A stretch of 64,000 bases of DNA. Origin: Symsagittifera roscoffensis. Lineage: Eukaryota > Xenacoelomorpha > Acoela > Convolutidae. Every line of letters starts with the position of its first letter. Positions within the stretch are counted from its first letter, which is position 1. Position numbers and translations under genes: made by a program. The stretch covers positions 52,955,858 to 53,019,857 of the forward strand of contig NC_087065.1 of the NCBI RefSeq assembly GCF_963678635.1. Reading direction: 5' to 3'. Below, piece after piece: positions 34,431 to 48,308 of this stretch. The notes beneath the pieces are model-generated. The model was not told the DNA's origin and did not search any database. It worked only from the letters and a program-made list of their open reading frames with translations.

Positions 34431-35362
34431 GAGAGGAATCAGTGCTCTACATAAAACATCGCACTCTCAAAAGGGTTAAAAGCTCCCGCTGAAAACAAAT
34501 GGGAAGTTAAGTATATTTTTCATAGATATTTTACACCCTACTGGAATAGATAATGAACCCCCTACTGTAATACAGAAGCGAAGCTGAAATTTGTAAAAGA
34601 AAACTTTTAACAAAACCTTCCAAAATAAGGAGATCAGAAAATGAGACAGAAGGCACTAATTTGTAAAAATTAAGTGGAAAAAACTTCATACCTTGGTCTC
34701 GAAAGATGTTCAGTAAACATGTCAAAAAATCACCAGCGTTAATTACCATTTAAGTCATTAATTACCAAGCGACACCTAAGGAGACAAAACATGAGCAGAC
34801 AGAAATTGAATTGATTCCTTGAGCCAATAAAAGAATGGATAAAATCAAACATTTTATGCAGTAAAGTTTTGTAAAACTGTTACGCACTAAACCTCCAGAC
34901 ACGCAATAAGCTCTGTATCGCTCTTCAAAACAAGCAATGAACAGTGAATAAGGCGATGAAACACCAGCCGAAAACATTAAAAAGAAAAAAGAACCAACTA
35001 TAGAAAAACTGGATCGAAAAAATCACAAATTACAGAACGAATTTTAATTACAATAAAAAAAAGCTATATGCCAAAAAAACAAGGAGGATTAAAAGCAATC
35101 AAGAAAACTGGAACTGGTTTGTGAAAACACAAACATTTTTTTATAAGAAAGTTTTCAAAAATGAAACTTTGAAAGCTTTCAAAATGTTTTAAAAGTTTGC
35201 GTTGATTAAAATGTTCAAATTGCTAAATTTTGAACAAGTTATTCAAAAAAATTGATTTTTCAATTTCGCATTTACAGCCATGATTGAGATTGGATAAGTT
35301 AGGTTTTCAAGCACGGAATTTGAATTATGGGCCTGATCTATTTGACGCTGTTTTGATACCTT
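33900..35362. repeat. Block copy 2, left part
   Basis: Collinear with 25395-26580 in copy 1 (TGTACGTGG, CATCGCACTCTCAAAAGG, CACCAGCGTTAATTACCAT). It continues into the first unit of the tandem array. The open stretches are repeat-derived. Confidence 0.8.
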
Positions 35363-38300
35363 GAATCGGTTCGCGAAAAGTTATGAACATAAAAAGTCTG
35401 GGAGCAAAACAAATTGGACCAAACAGAACAAATGTACCACACCACACAGATTAATTGTATTTGTGTACCGCCCAGTAGCCTAAGACGAATTGATTATTGT
35501 TGAACCAGCCTCAACAGCAAAATAGAGACCGCCGCAGTCGCGCAATCGTTTTGTCAGCTTGCCAACAGAGTGTATACTAAAAACAGAGTCAGATAGAATC
35601 GCGAAACAAGTTTAATTAAGTTTACCTTGCTACTATTCAAATTATGAAGACTTGAAAAACTTAAATTGCTGTCATAGGAGAATTGGTCTGCGTGAAGTTG
35701 AATAACATACCCGAATTCCACGTTTTACCTATTTTCAATGGTCGGAACAAAAACCCCTCGACGATCTATAATAGTTGCTGGAGGGAGGAAATGGAGAAAA
35801 GTTTTTTAGGGAGTAGAAAACAAAAACAAAAAAGATCTTTTTTGTTTGCTTATTAGCCCACGTTGGTGGGGTTGGGCTTGACGGTTGCCAGGTTGAGGAC
35901 CTTTGCGATATCCACCAGCTAACGGAGCAGGACTTTTTGAGGCAGTTGAAAAGAATACAATGGAATAAAATGGGCAAAGAGGTAGAACAGCCTGCCGGAG
36001 AGGTAGGTATTTAAAAGACCGCTGTAACCGTACCACTGGGTATTTCTTAAAAAGTTTTGCTCTGGAACTTCAATTTTTGGGGGAGGGATCGAAATATCCT
36101 AAAAGACAAGGGCTTCAGAAAAGCAATCGGTTACTTGCCTTGTGTTCCGAACGTAGTCTTTGAAAAACTACACGAAAACAAGTTTTTTGTTCAAATTAGT
36201 GCAGTTTATTCTGCGAGGTGTCTGGAAAAATGACTTGAAAAAAAAACAAAAAAAAACATTAAAAAAAATCAAAATTCAAAATCAAACTATCTAAACACAG
36301 TGGCAAAGCTTCGTTTCGCAAACACTTGCGAGAACACGACAAAAAGCAGCTCTATACAGTGCAATAAAAATATAGAAATGAGCCTCGAACACTAGCCGGC
36401 ACAAATAAAGCAGAGAACAGATGCTATGCAACTTCCAATGCTATATTGAAAATTTCAAATAAGTGAACACTTTTATTAGCGAGTTAGGTTAGAAAAAAGA
36501 AGGTCCGTAAAAACACACTAAGCTGATCGCAAGTGTAACACAGATGCGAAGTTGCACTTCGCATACCTAGCAAACATATGACCGATAACGCTACTGGGGA
36601 AAACTAAATGAGTAAAGCTTTTAGTCAAAAATTTTTCTGGATAACGCACACCAATTATGAGTCTACATGATTGCTAAGTAACGCCAGCCAATTATCACAC
36701 ATTAGCAGTACCAGTCAATTAACCAGTCAAAAAAAGAAATTTATTAACTAAAAATGCCTCAATTTATAGAGCGGACGCATTTTAGCTAGCATACGAAAAA
36801 GTTCATTAAAAACATCCGACCCTGCCCAGGTTCTAACCCTCTTATTGTGTTGCTGGTCTCCTTCCTTACCTCTATACTACAGAGCCTTGATACCATGAAG
36901 CTCATGCTAGGAGTGCTATTTGTAGTATAATAGTCTGTTTTAATATCCTTAGCATTGACTGGTTATTGATCAAAATGAACACATTTGGTCGCAACAATAT
37001 TTGCGACTTAGGTTGGAAAAAAAAGAGAGCTCACACCATGACACACAAACTTTGCTTGTGTAAAAAACCTAATGTTTCAAATGTGAAAATTTTTAATGAA
37101 TCAAATGTTTATCCCTCTTTTAAGCTTATATTTATACAATGCTGCTACATCTAATCTAAATCCTCTTCTACATCTAAACGCAAATTAAACACATTTACAA
37201 AATACAAACAGCTAATCTTTACCGGACTACTGTTTAGAGGCTAAGTTTTCTTCTACAAGCTAAGTTTCCCTGTAACCTCCAAACTCCAGCTTCTACATCG
37301 ACAACAAATAGGACGCTAACACCGTAACTATTCTGCTTTTCTTTGATCTCAAACCTACTTAAATTACCGTGCTCTTTTGAACACGCCATCAAGACTTCAT
37401 CCTGTAGAGACATACCCAATCGGAACAACAAAGAATCATTTCCCCAAAGATGAGCTATCATAGCATTCCAAAAAACTTATTAAATACTCACTTACACAGG
37501 CGAAGCTGCACTTCCCAAACACTTGCGAGAACACGACCAAAAAGCAGCTGTATCAAGTTAAATAAGAAAAGTAGAAATAAGCCTCGAATTAGCAAGAGCT
37601 CGCCTACGTGTAGGATTCGACGAGCTCGGCTACGTGTAGATTTTGAGTCTCACGCACTATCCGCGCAGTCACTCAAGCTTAACAACCGACAAACACTAGT
37701 CACGAATAAAGCAGCTAGATATGATAACAACTAGCAAGCCCGTGTCTTCAGTTATCAACCGGCTCGCAAAAAGTTAGTTGTTGTTCTGATCCAGCCAGTC
37801 AAGCTATGAAACATCAGACAGTTTTTTAAAAACATTGAAATGATTCATAGATCTAATCGGTTCTCAAAAAAATCTTCTTAAACCAAATAAATTGCAAAAA
37901 GTTTTTAGACAAGAAAGTCAAGCTATAAAACTTGAAAAAAGTTCATGATATTTCATGAAGAGAAGTGGATGACAAAAAGTTCAAAATTTTCCTTGCAAGC
38001 TTTTTATGCTAAAAAAACTTTGAAAAAAAGGAAATCAGATGCCAAATAAAATTTTTCGATTCAATCATTTCATGCCAATGAAACTTGAAATTACTTCAGA
38101 GGAATTTAAAGATCGAACAGAATTGAAGAAAAAAAAACCTTTTGTAGCCAGCTGTTCAAACTATAAGATGAAAAAAAGTAAGTTGTTTCTTAATTCAAAT
38201 CGGTTCGCAAAAAAATTGAAATTTGCTAGGCAAGCTATGAAACTTCGATATATTTCAAGTTGCTTCAGGAAGGGTATCAAATGGCGCAAGAATTTTTTTT

Positions 38301-39067
38301 GAAGCCATTCAATTCAAGTGATGAAAAATTGGGATAGTTGAAAATTTTTTATAGACCGAATCGGTTCGCGAAAAGTTCATGTTTTCTTACGCAAGCAATT
38401 CAAGTTTTAAAATTGAGGAAATTGAAATTTGTTTAGACCGATTTGGTTCGCGAAAACTTGAAACAATTCGCAAAATTTTGATAACTATTCAAGCTACGAG
38501 AACTCGAATTATTTCAATTTATTTCATGGACCGACATGTATTCAGGGAGCTATTCAAGCAATGTAATAAATCAAACTATTCCATATACCGAATTCTAAGC
38601 AAGCTATTCAAGCTATGAAAACTTGAAATAATCTAAGTTATTCCAAAGCGCCAATCACTTCGCAAGAATTGAGTTTTCTAAGTAAGCTAGGAAACTTTAA
38701 AATTTGGATGGCAACAACTAAAATTTGCTATTGAAGCCATTCAAGCAATGAAAATTGGAATCGGTCCATGAAACGTTTGAGGTTTTTTCAGCGAGCTATT
38801 CAGGCTATTAAAAAATTCAAGTTGTTTCATAGACTGAATCGGTTTGCAAAAGTTTCAAGTTTTCTCAGCAAGCTACTCAACCTATGAAACTTTGAATTAT
38901 TTCAAGTTACTTCATGAAACAAAACGGTCCATAAAAAAGATAAGTTTTGTAAGCAAGCTATCCGTTATATTAAACTTTGAAATATTTCAGGTTAGTTCAT
39001 GAAAAGTTTAAATTTTTTTTGAGCGAGCTATTCAAACTAAGAAACAAATCAAATTTTTCTATAGACA
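35363..39067. repeat. Tandem array unit 1 (3,705 bp)
   Basis: Runs from one GAATCGGTTCGCGAAAAGTT motif to the next at 39068. Order: the CCGCCCAGTAGCC segment, the CCACGTTGGTGGGG segment with an 18-bp palindrome CAAAAAAGATCTTTTTTG, headless SINE A (36295-36570), SINE B (36755-36940), SINE A (37495-37700), then a degenerate minisatellite (37850-39067) of about 80-bp units with CAAGCTATTCAAGCTATGAA and GAATCGGTTCGCGAAAA. The open stretches recurring in the units (for example 38039-38302) arise from this minisatellite and lack any recognisable domain. Confidence 0.9.
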
Positions 39068-41575
39068 GAATCGGTTCGTGAAAAGTTATGAACAGAAAAA
39101 GTCTGGGAGCAAAACAAATTGGACCAAACAGAACAAATGTACCACACCACACAGATTAATTGTATTTGTGTACCGCCCAGTAGCCTAAGACGAATTGATT
39201 ATTGTTGAACCAGCCTCAACAGCAAAATAGAGACCACCGCAGTCGCGCAATCGTTTTGTCATCTTGCCAACAGAGTGTATACTAAAAACAGAGTCAGAAA
39301 GAATCGCGAAACAAGTTTAATTAAGTTTACCTTGCAGCTATTCAAATTATGAAGACTTGAAAAACTTAAATTGCTGTCATAGGAGAATTGGTCTGCGTGA
39401 AGTTGAATAACATACCGGAATTCCACGTTTTACCTATTTTCAATGGTCGGAACAAAAACCCCACGACGATCTATAATAGTTGCTGGAGAGAGGAAATGGA
39501 GAAAAGTTTTTTAGGGAGTAGAAAACAAAAACAAAAAAGATCTTTTTTGTTTGTTTATTAGCCCACGTTGGTGGGGTTGGGCTTGACGGTTGCCAGGTTG
39601 AGGACCTTTGCGATATCCACCAGCTAACGGAGCAGGACTTTTTGAGGCAGTTGAAAAGAATACAATGGAATAAAATGGGCAAAGAGGTAGAACAGCCTGC
39701 CGGAGAGGTAGGTATTTAAAATACCACTGTAACCGTACCACTGGGTATTTCTTAAAAAGTTTTGCTCTGGAAGTTCAATTTTTGGGGGAGGGATCGAAAT
39801 ATCCTAAAAGACAAGGGCTTCAGAAAAGCAATCGGTTACTTGCCTTGTGTTCCGAACGTAGTCTTTGAAAAACTACACGAAAACAAGTTTTTTGTTCAAA
39901 TTAGTGCAGTTTATTCTGCGAGGTGTCTGGAAAAATGACTTAAAAAAAAAAACAAAAAAAACATTAAAAAAAATCAAAATTCAAAATCAAACTATCTAAA
40001 CACAGTGGCAAAGCTTCGTTTCGCAAACAGTTGCGAAAACACGACCAAAAAGCAGCTGTATCAAGTTAAATAAGAAAAGTAGAAATAAGCCTCGAATTAG
40101 CAAGAGCTCGCCTACGTGTAGGATTCGACGAGCTCGGCTACGTGTAGATTTTGAGTCTCACGCACTATCCGCGCAGTCACTCAAGCTTAACAACCGACAA
40201 ACACTAGTCACGAATAAAGCAGCTAGATATGATAACAACTAGCAAGCCCGTGTCTTCAGTTATCAACCGGCTCGCAAAAAGTTAGTTGTTGTTCTGATCC
40301 AGCCAGTCAAGCTATGAAACATCAGACAGTTTTTTAAAAACATTGAAATGATTCATAGATCTAATCGGTTCTCAAAAAAATCTTCTTAAACCAAATAAAT
40401 TGCAAAAAGTTTTTAGACAAGAAAGTCAAGCTATAAAACTTGAAAAAAGTTCATGATATTTCATGAAGAGAAGTGGATGACAAAAAGTTCAAAATTTTCC
40501 TTGCAAGCTTTTTATGCTAAAAAAACTTTGAAAAAAAGAAAATCAGATGCCAAATAAAATTTTTCGATTCAATCATTTCATGCCAATGAAACTTGAAATT
40601 ACTTCAGAGGAATTTAAAGATCGAACAGAATTGAAGAAAAAAAAACCTTTTGTAGCCAGCTGTTCAAACTATAAGATGAAAAAAAGTAAGTTGTTTCTTA
40701 ATTCAAATCGGTTCGCAAAAAAATTGAAATTTGCTAGGCAAGCTATGAAACTTCGATATATTTCAAGTTGCTTCAGGAAGGGTATCAAATGGCGCAAGAA
40801 TTTTTTTTGAAGCCATTCAATTCAAGTGATGAAAAATTGGGATAGTTGAAAATTTTTTATAGACCGAATCGGTTCGCGAAAAGTTCATGTTTTCTTACGC
40901 AAGCAATTCAAGTTTTAAAATTGAGGAAATTGAAATTTATTTAGACCGATTTGGTTCGCGAAAACTTGAAACAATTCGCAAAATTTTGATAACTATTCAA
41001 GCTACGAGAACTCGAATTATTTCAATTTATTTCATGGACCGACATGTATTCAGGGAGCTATTCAAGCAATGTAATAAATCAAACTATTCCATATACCGAA
41101 TTCTAAGCAAGCTATTCAAGCTATGAAAACTTGAAATAATCTAAGTTATTCCAAAGCGCCAATCACTTCGCAAGAATTGAGTTTTCTAAGTAAGCTAGGA
41201 AACTTTAAAATTTGGATGGCAACAACTAAAATTTGCTATTGAAGCCATTCAAGCAATGAAAATTGGAATCGGTCCATGAAACGTTTGAGGTTTTTTCAGC
41301 GAGCTATTCAGGCTATTAAAAAATTCAAGTTGTTTCATAGACTGAATCGGTTTGCAAAAGTTTCAAGTTTTCTCAGCAAGCTACTCAACCTATGAAACTT
41401 TGAATTATTTCAAGTTACTTCATGAAACAAAACGGTCCATAAAAAAGATAAGTTTTATAAGCAAGCTATCCGTTATATTAAACTTTGAAATATTTCAGGT
41501 TAGTTCATGAAAAATTTAAATTTTTTTTGAGCGAGCTATTCAAACTAAGAAACAAATCAAATTTTTCCATAGACA
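39068..41575. repeat. Tandem array unit 2 (2,508 bp, deleted form)
   Basis: Nearly identical to units 1 and 3 but lacking 1,197 bp. The junction is inside the SINE: CGCAAACAGTTGCGAAAACACGAC near 40025 starts like the first SINE A and continues as the second (GACCAAAAAGCAGCTGTATC). In unit 1 the two ACACTTGCG sites lie 1,197 bp apart, which equals the length difference. Confidence 0.92.
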
Positions 41576-44500
41576 GAATCGGTTCGTGAAAAGTTATGAA
41601 CAGAAAAAGTCTGGGAGCAAAACAAATTGGACCAAACAGAACAAATGTACCACACCACACAGATTAATTGTATTTGTGTACCGCCCAGTAGCCTAAGACG
41701 AATTGATTATTGTTGAACCAGCCTCAACAGCAAAATAGAGACCGCCGCAGTCGCGCAATCGTTTTGTCATCTTGCCAACAGAGTGTATACTAAAAACAGA
41801 GTCAGAAAGAATCGCGAAACAAGTTTAATTAAGTTTACCTTGCAGCTATTCAAATTATAAAGACTTGAAAAACTTAAATTGCTGTCATAGGAGAATTGGT
41901 CTGCGTGAAGTTGAATAACATACCGGAATTCCACGTTTTACCTATTTTCAATGGTCGGAACAAAAACCCCACGACGATCTATAATAGTTGCTGGAGAGAG
42001 GAAATGGAGAAAAGTTTTTTAGGGAGTAGAAAACAAAAACAAAAAAGATCTTTTTTGTTTGTTTATTAGCCCACGTTGGTGGGGTTGGGCTTGACGGTTG
42101 CCAGGTTGAGGACCTTTGCGATATCCACCAGCTAACGGAGCAGGACTTTTTGAGGCAGTTGAAAAGAATACAATGGAATAAAATGGGCAAAGAGGTAGAA
42201 CAGCCTGCCGGAGAGGTAGGTATTTAAAATACCACTGTAACCGTACCACTGGGTATTTCTTAAAAAGTTTTGCTCTGGAAGTTCAATTTTTGGGGGAGGG
42301 ATCGAAATATCCTAAAAGACAAGGGCTTCAGAAAAGCAATCGGTTACTTGCCTTGTGTTCCGAACGTAGTCTTTGAAAAACTACACGAAAACAAGTTTTT
42401 TGTTCAAATTAGTGCAGTTTATTCTGCGAGGTGTCTGGAAAAATGACTTGAAAAAAAAAACAAAAAAAACATTTAAAAAAATAAAAATTCAAAATCAAAC
42501 TATCTAAACACAGTGGCAAAGCTTCGTTTCGCAAACACTTGCGAGAACACGACAAAAAGCAGCTCTATACAGTGCAATAAAAAATATAGAAATGAGCCTC
42601 GAACACTAGCCGGCACAAATAAAGCAGAGAACAGATGCTATGCAACTTCCAATGCTATATTGAAAATTTCAAATAAGTGAACACTTTTATTAGCGAGTTA
42701 GGTTAGAAAAAAGAAGGTCCGTAATAACACACTAAGCTGATCGCAAGTGTAACACAGATGCGAAGTTGCACTTCGCATACCTAGCAAACATATGACCGAT
42801 AACGCTACTGGGGAAAACTAAATGAGTAAAGCTTTTAGTCAAAAAATTTTCAAGATAACGCACACCAATTATGAGTCTACATGATTGCTAAGTAACGCCA
42901 GCCAATTATCACACATTAGCAGTACCAGTCAATTAACCAGTCAAAAAGGAAATTTATTAACTAAAAATGCCTCAATTTATAGAGCGGACGCATTTTAGCT
43001 AGCATACGAAAAAGTTCATTAAAAACATCCGACCCTGCCCAGGTTCTAACCCTCTTATTGTGTTGCTGGTCTCCTTCCTTACCTCTATACTACAGAGCCT
43101 TGATACCATGAAGCTCATGCTAGGAGTGCTATTTGTAGTATAATAGTCTGTTTTAATATCCTTAGCATTGACTGGTTATTGATCAAAATGAACACATTTG
43201 GTCGCAACAATATTTGCGACTTAGGTTGGAAAAAAAAGAGCTCACACCATGACACACAAACTTTGCTTGTGTAAAAAACCTTATGTTTCAAATGTGAAAG
43301 TTTTTAATGAATCAAATGTTTATCTCTCTTTTAAGCTTAACTTTATACAATGCTGCTACATCTAATCTAAATCCTCTTCTACATCTAAACGCAAATTAAA
43401 CACATTTACAAAATACAAACAGCTAATCTTTACCGGACTACTGTTTAGAGGCTAAGTTTTCTTCTACAAGCTAAGTTTTCCTGTAACCTCCAAACTCCAG
43501 CTTCTACATCGACAACAAATAGGACGCTAACACCGTAAATATTCTGCTTTTCTTTGATCTCAAACCTACTTAAATTACCGTGCTCTTTTGAACACGCCAT
43601 CAAGACTTCATCCTGTAGTGACATACCCAATCGGAACAACATAGAATCATTTCCCCAAAGATGAGCTATCATAGCATTCCAAAAAACTTATTAAATACTC
43701 ACTTACACAGGCGAAGCTGCACTTCCCAAACACTTGCGAGAACACGACCAAAAAGCAGCTGTATCAAGTTAAATAAGAAAAGTAGAAATCAGCCTCGAAT
43801 TAGCAAGAGCTCGCCTACGTGTAGGATTCGAAGAGCTCGGCTACGTCTAGATTTTGAGTCTCACGCACTATCCGCGCAGTCACTCAAGCTTAACAACCGA
43901 CAAACACTAGTCACGAATAAAGCAGCTAGATATGATAACAACTAGCAAGCCCGTGTCTTCAGTTATCAACCGGCTCGCAAAAAGTTAGTTGTTGTTCTGA
44001 TCCAGCCAGTCAAGCTATGAAACATCAGACAATTTTTAAAAAACATTGAAATGATTCATAGATCTATTCGGTTCTCAAAAAAAAATCTTCTTAAACCAAA
44101 TAGATTGCAAAAAGTTTTTAGACAAGGAAGTCAAGCTATGAAACTTGAAAAAAGTTCATGATATTTCATGAAGAGAAGTGGATGACAAAAAGTTCAAATT
44201 TTTCTTTGCAAGCTTTTTATGCTAAAAAAACTTTGAAAAAAAGGAAATCAGATGCCAAATAAAATTTTTCGATTCAAGCATTTCATGCCAATGAAACTTG
44301 AAATTACTTCAGAGGAATTTAAAGATCGAACAGAATTGAAGAAAAAAAAACCTTTTGCAGCCAGCTGTTCAAACTATAAGATGAAAAAAAGTAAGTTGTT
44401 TCTTAATTCAAATCGGTTCGCAAAAAAATTGAAATTTGCTAGGCAAGCTATGAAACTTCGATATATTTCAAGTTGCTTCAGGAAGGGTACCAAATGGCAC

Positions 44501-45270
44501 AAAAAACTTTTTTTGAAGCCATTCAATTCAAGTGATGAAAAATTGGGATAGTTGAAAATTTTTTATAGACCGAATCGGTTCGCGAAAAGTTCATGTTTTT
44601 TTACGCAAGCAATTCAAGTTTTAAAATTGAGGAAATTGAAATTTGTTTAGACCGAATTGGTTCGCGAAAACTTGAAACAATTCGCAAAATTTTGAGTACT
44701 ATTCAAGCTATGAGAACTCGAATTATTTCAATTTATTTCATGGACCGACATGTATTCAGGGAGCTATTCAAGCAATGTAATAAATCAAACTATTCCATAT
44801 ACCGAATTCTAAGCAAGCTATTCAAGCTACGAAAACTTGAAATAATCTAAGTTATTCCAAAGCGCCAATCACTTCGCAAGAATTGAGTTTTCTAAAGAAG
44901 CTAGGAAACTTTAAAATTTGCATGGCAACAACTAAAATTTGCTATTGAAGCAATTCAAGCATTGAAAATTGGAATCGGTCCATGAAACGTTTGAGGTTTT
45001 TTCAGCGAGCTATTCAGGCTAATAAAAAATTCAAGTTGTTTCATAGACTGAATCAGTTTGCAAAAGTTTCAAGTTTTCTCTGCAAGCTACTCAACCTATG
45101 AAACTTTGAATTATTTCAAGTTACTTCAAAAAACAAAACGGTTCATAAAAAGATAAGTTTTGTAAGCAAGCTATCCGTTATATTAATCTTTGAAATATTT
45201 CAGGTTAGTTCATGAAAAACTTTCGAGCGAGCTATTCAAACTAAGAAACAAATCAAGTTTTTCCATAGAC
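41576..45270. repeat. Tandem array unit 3 (3,695 bp)
   Basis: Full-length unit with both SINE A copies (42500-42790 headless; 43705-43930) and SINE B (42965-43150). It ends at the GAATCGGTTCGTGAAAAGTT at 45271, after which the sequence diverges (TCAGGCTTTTC), marking the original right boundary. The hairpin ATGCGAAGTTGCACTTCGCAT is at about 42758. Confidence 0.9.
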
Positions 45271-46466
45271 AGAATCGGTTCGTGAAAAGTTCAGGCTTTT
45301 CTAGGCAAGCTATTCAAGTTATGAAAATTTGAAAAAATTTCAATTAATTCAAAGACCGAATCCGTTCTTGAAAAAATTAGTTTCTCTAAGCATGGAGGTT
45401 GCTGCTAGCTTATTCGTTTCAGACAGAAATGAATCTCTGAACGCGGAAATTTTTGAGAAAACGTAAGAATATAATGTCTAGCCTTGAAGTTGAATCAAAT
45501 TTATTTTGTTTACAGAGTTTCGCACTTTTTTAGAAAAGAATTCTAGAATACTCCAGATTTTAGAATATTCGATGGTTCTGTGAATGATTCTTAGACGTTC
45601 TGATCAACGCATTTTTAAACGTTGCGCTCGATAGCCCCACAAACATTAGGTCTTATGCTGAAAAAAATTAATATATAAGATTGCTAATGCCATTCAGCAC
45701 CAAATACAAATAGACTCAATTTTGCCATTAATAATTTGGAATATAACAAACTAAAGGCATCCACACTAACTTTGCCTGAAACAAATCGCAAAGCAGAAAG
45801 CCACATTATGTATAAATTATGCAGTTCAAAAAATTGCGAGATATATTGAGTTAGAAAATTTCTGAAATCTAGTTTTTTTATTCTTATGTTGTTTGAAACA
45901 AATAGCTTTTTTCGGTTCGTTTGATGAATTGAAAATGCATCCACTGAGTTCAATTATTACTATTTGAATGTCAAAGTACATGCTATCAAAAAGCCGTAAA
46001 GGTGCCACCAAAAGTGGAACCAATATTTGCGACTTTGGTTTAAAAAAGAAGGTTCGTACTAATACACTAGAATCGCAAGTGTAATCATCAGTGCTTTTGT
46101 TTATGAAAAAAAAAACACAAATTAAAATCTTGCTTGAAGAAAAGAGTAGATCAAAAAACTAAAAAACGCCAGAAACCATTCCAATGTTGAATAGTGTGAC
46201 CGCCTATATCCATCATCAACAACCTCTTATAGACAAGCTCATCGATTCCTGAATTTATATCTGTAGATATCAACTTACCTGTATTTTATTTTAATTGTTT
46301 ACATCCTCTTTCGTTAACTGATCTCATTCAAGATTACCTTATTGTATAAGCACCAGATAATCAATATTCACTTGGCAAATAGGTAGGATAGAGCCTTGTT
46401 ACTAAGAGTGAGAGAAGCAAATTAGTAATTCAAAATCACCCGATGCTCCTTTTGAGAAAAAACTCA
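45271..46466. other. Intron sequence with repeat fragments
   Basis: A minisatellite remnant runs to about 45400. At 46020-46090 the AATATTTGCGACTT and AATCGCAAGTGTAA fragments belong to the dispersed repeats. The remainder is unassigned up to the truncated LTR. Confidence 0.45.
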
Positions 46467-47009
46467 GGGTTAAATAAGAACCCTCGCAACTTTCCCAGTT
46501 TAACCCAAAGATTGGAGCTGCAGAAGTGCAGAGAAACCAAATTGGATACGGAAAATCCAAAATATATAACGAGTTTAAAGTACTCAATAAAGGAAAATTA
46601 TAACAGATGGAAACTGCCGTCGTTCATTGAAGTCGTCTACTCAACCACAATGGAAAAGACGATGATGCCTATCGACTTCATAACCCAGCCAGAAGTGGTT
46701 ATAAAGAACGAAAACAACTTCTGGAAATTAAAGAAGAAGGAGGAACACGGCTACATCCTCAAGGCAGGAGGCACGCAAGTCACCATCCCGTTCGAGGGAA
46801 TAACTGCTTTTCTGAACCATGTAAAAAACAGACAGGAAGAACAGGACGACATTCAACAACTTACGGACGGAATGAGCAGACTACGAATCAAGAACAAGAT
46901 CAAAAAGAAGAAAATCGTGAAGTTGCAACAAAAACTCGAGGCTTCACAAAGGAAGATAGCGATCCTCAGATCATACAACGTGGAGCTTGAATCCGGAAGG
47001 AAGCTCTAG
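46467..47009 (+). pseudogene. Beheaded LTR copy of the basic coiled-coil ORF
   Basis: Carries codons 49-228 of the ORF at 54951-55637 with identical amino acids, but lacks the first 48 codons because the repeat begins inside the ORF. An ATG at 46443 in the flanking DNA happens to be in frame (MLLLRKNS...), so a chimeric protein is conceivable but not expected. Confidence 0.8.
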
Positions 47010-48306
47010 ATAAAACCTAACTTATCTTTATAACTTTTTCGTTTGATGTTCTCTTTAAATTTTATAACTATAGTATTTAACCAGTAAAGTGTTTAGATTT
47101 TCACCATGGTAACTGTAAGAATCGAACAGCTTAATTTTCTAAAAAAAGGGGTGAGTTGTAGTATTGCGAAATACTACACACACACATAAGACCATTGTCT
47201 TAATTGTTTATTTAACGACCCAATTCTAAATTGGAGCGTGCCATTTAAATTAAAGCCTCTTTTCACTAAATCAGATATTGACTGATTTACTCTTATTAGG
47301 ACTATAAAATCTTGTTGTGAAAATCCACTCTTTTTTAAATACTTGTCCAATTTTTCTCATTTTTTCATGCTCAATATTTTAAAAGGGCGGCGATTATTAA
47401 TACGTCCCTTTTAACTTAACTTGAAACAAACTGGATAAATATTTAGCAGTCTTGCCGGCTGCACTGAAATTCTCCTTGCTTTGATTAAGCAGAGGTGCAC
47501 CTGCAATATGATGCATCAGAGAGAGTAATATGAATTTTTAATAAGACAAACTGAAGGCTGCGGTTTTTATCAAAGGGGACTAATAAGTTGAAGATATTTG
47601 ATTTGAAAAAATCAAATAAAAACAAGTTGAAAATTCCCTTATTAAAAAGGGAGAACAAAGGAGCAGGTGAAACCTGAATAATTAATGATTGAATCAGCCG
47701 CCGGTTTATGCTTATGAGCAAAAGGACTGGCCTGAAATCTTCAGTGTTTCATTTTGCTCAGTAAGCAGCAAGTCAGTTCTCTTCAGTCAGATCTTTTAAA
47801 AATAAATAATTTTTCTTTTCTGCCCTAACAATAAAATTAATCTAGCCCTTTTCACTTATAAAAAGAGAATAAATTCTCATTTTAAGTTCGATAAAATTAT
47901 AAATCGAGATACTCGAGATAACCACACCTGAGGAAGTCTGGACTACAAGTACCCAAAGGACTACGGCAAGACGATTCAGACTACCCAACCAGAAGTGCTG
48001 ACTTGGACAAAATCAAGGGCAACCATACATACTAATCAGCCATCGACCTTAGTAAGAAGATAAAATATTGATGAACAAAATAAGATTAGCTCAACCTCCC
48101 CTCATAGGTGTATTTCTTTAAGCTGTTCGATTCGTTTATATAATCTAATAACCCAGTGCTTTGTATCTAACCAACTAATTAATTCATACCTTTTCTAACT
48201 ATTGTTTCTACTCTACTTTTTGTCAAGACAATTTGACGATCAAGGTGAGACTTATAATTTAGGATAAAATTACTAAGCATTCAACCAGCAATGAGCGCTT
48301 AGTAAA
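46467..48306 (+). repeat. 5' long terminal repeat (probably 5'-truncated)
   Basis: Matches 55095-56915 from GGGTTAAATAAGAACC to GCGCTTAGTAAA. By eye I count about eight substitutions and a few indels, including two bases in a CA run near 47175 and 20 bases near 47960 present only here. Such near-identity points to a recent insertion or gene conversion. Confidence 0.85.
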
Positions 48307-48308
48307 AC

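Noticed and set aside
35735-36036. Minus-strand open frames recurring at 26943, 39440 and 41948, with a Gly/Pro-rich stretch
   Set aside because: They are carried by the repeated block; two overlapping frames are equally open, and copy 1 is disrupted by a local duplication. No motif was recognised.
38039-38302. Open frame of 87 codons repeated at 40547 and 44252 with near-identical protein
   Set aside because: It lies in a degenerate minisatellite, copies are identical because the whole unit is a recent tandem duplication, and there is no domain or splice support.
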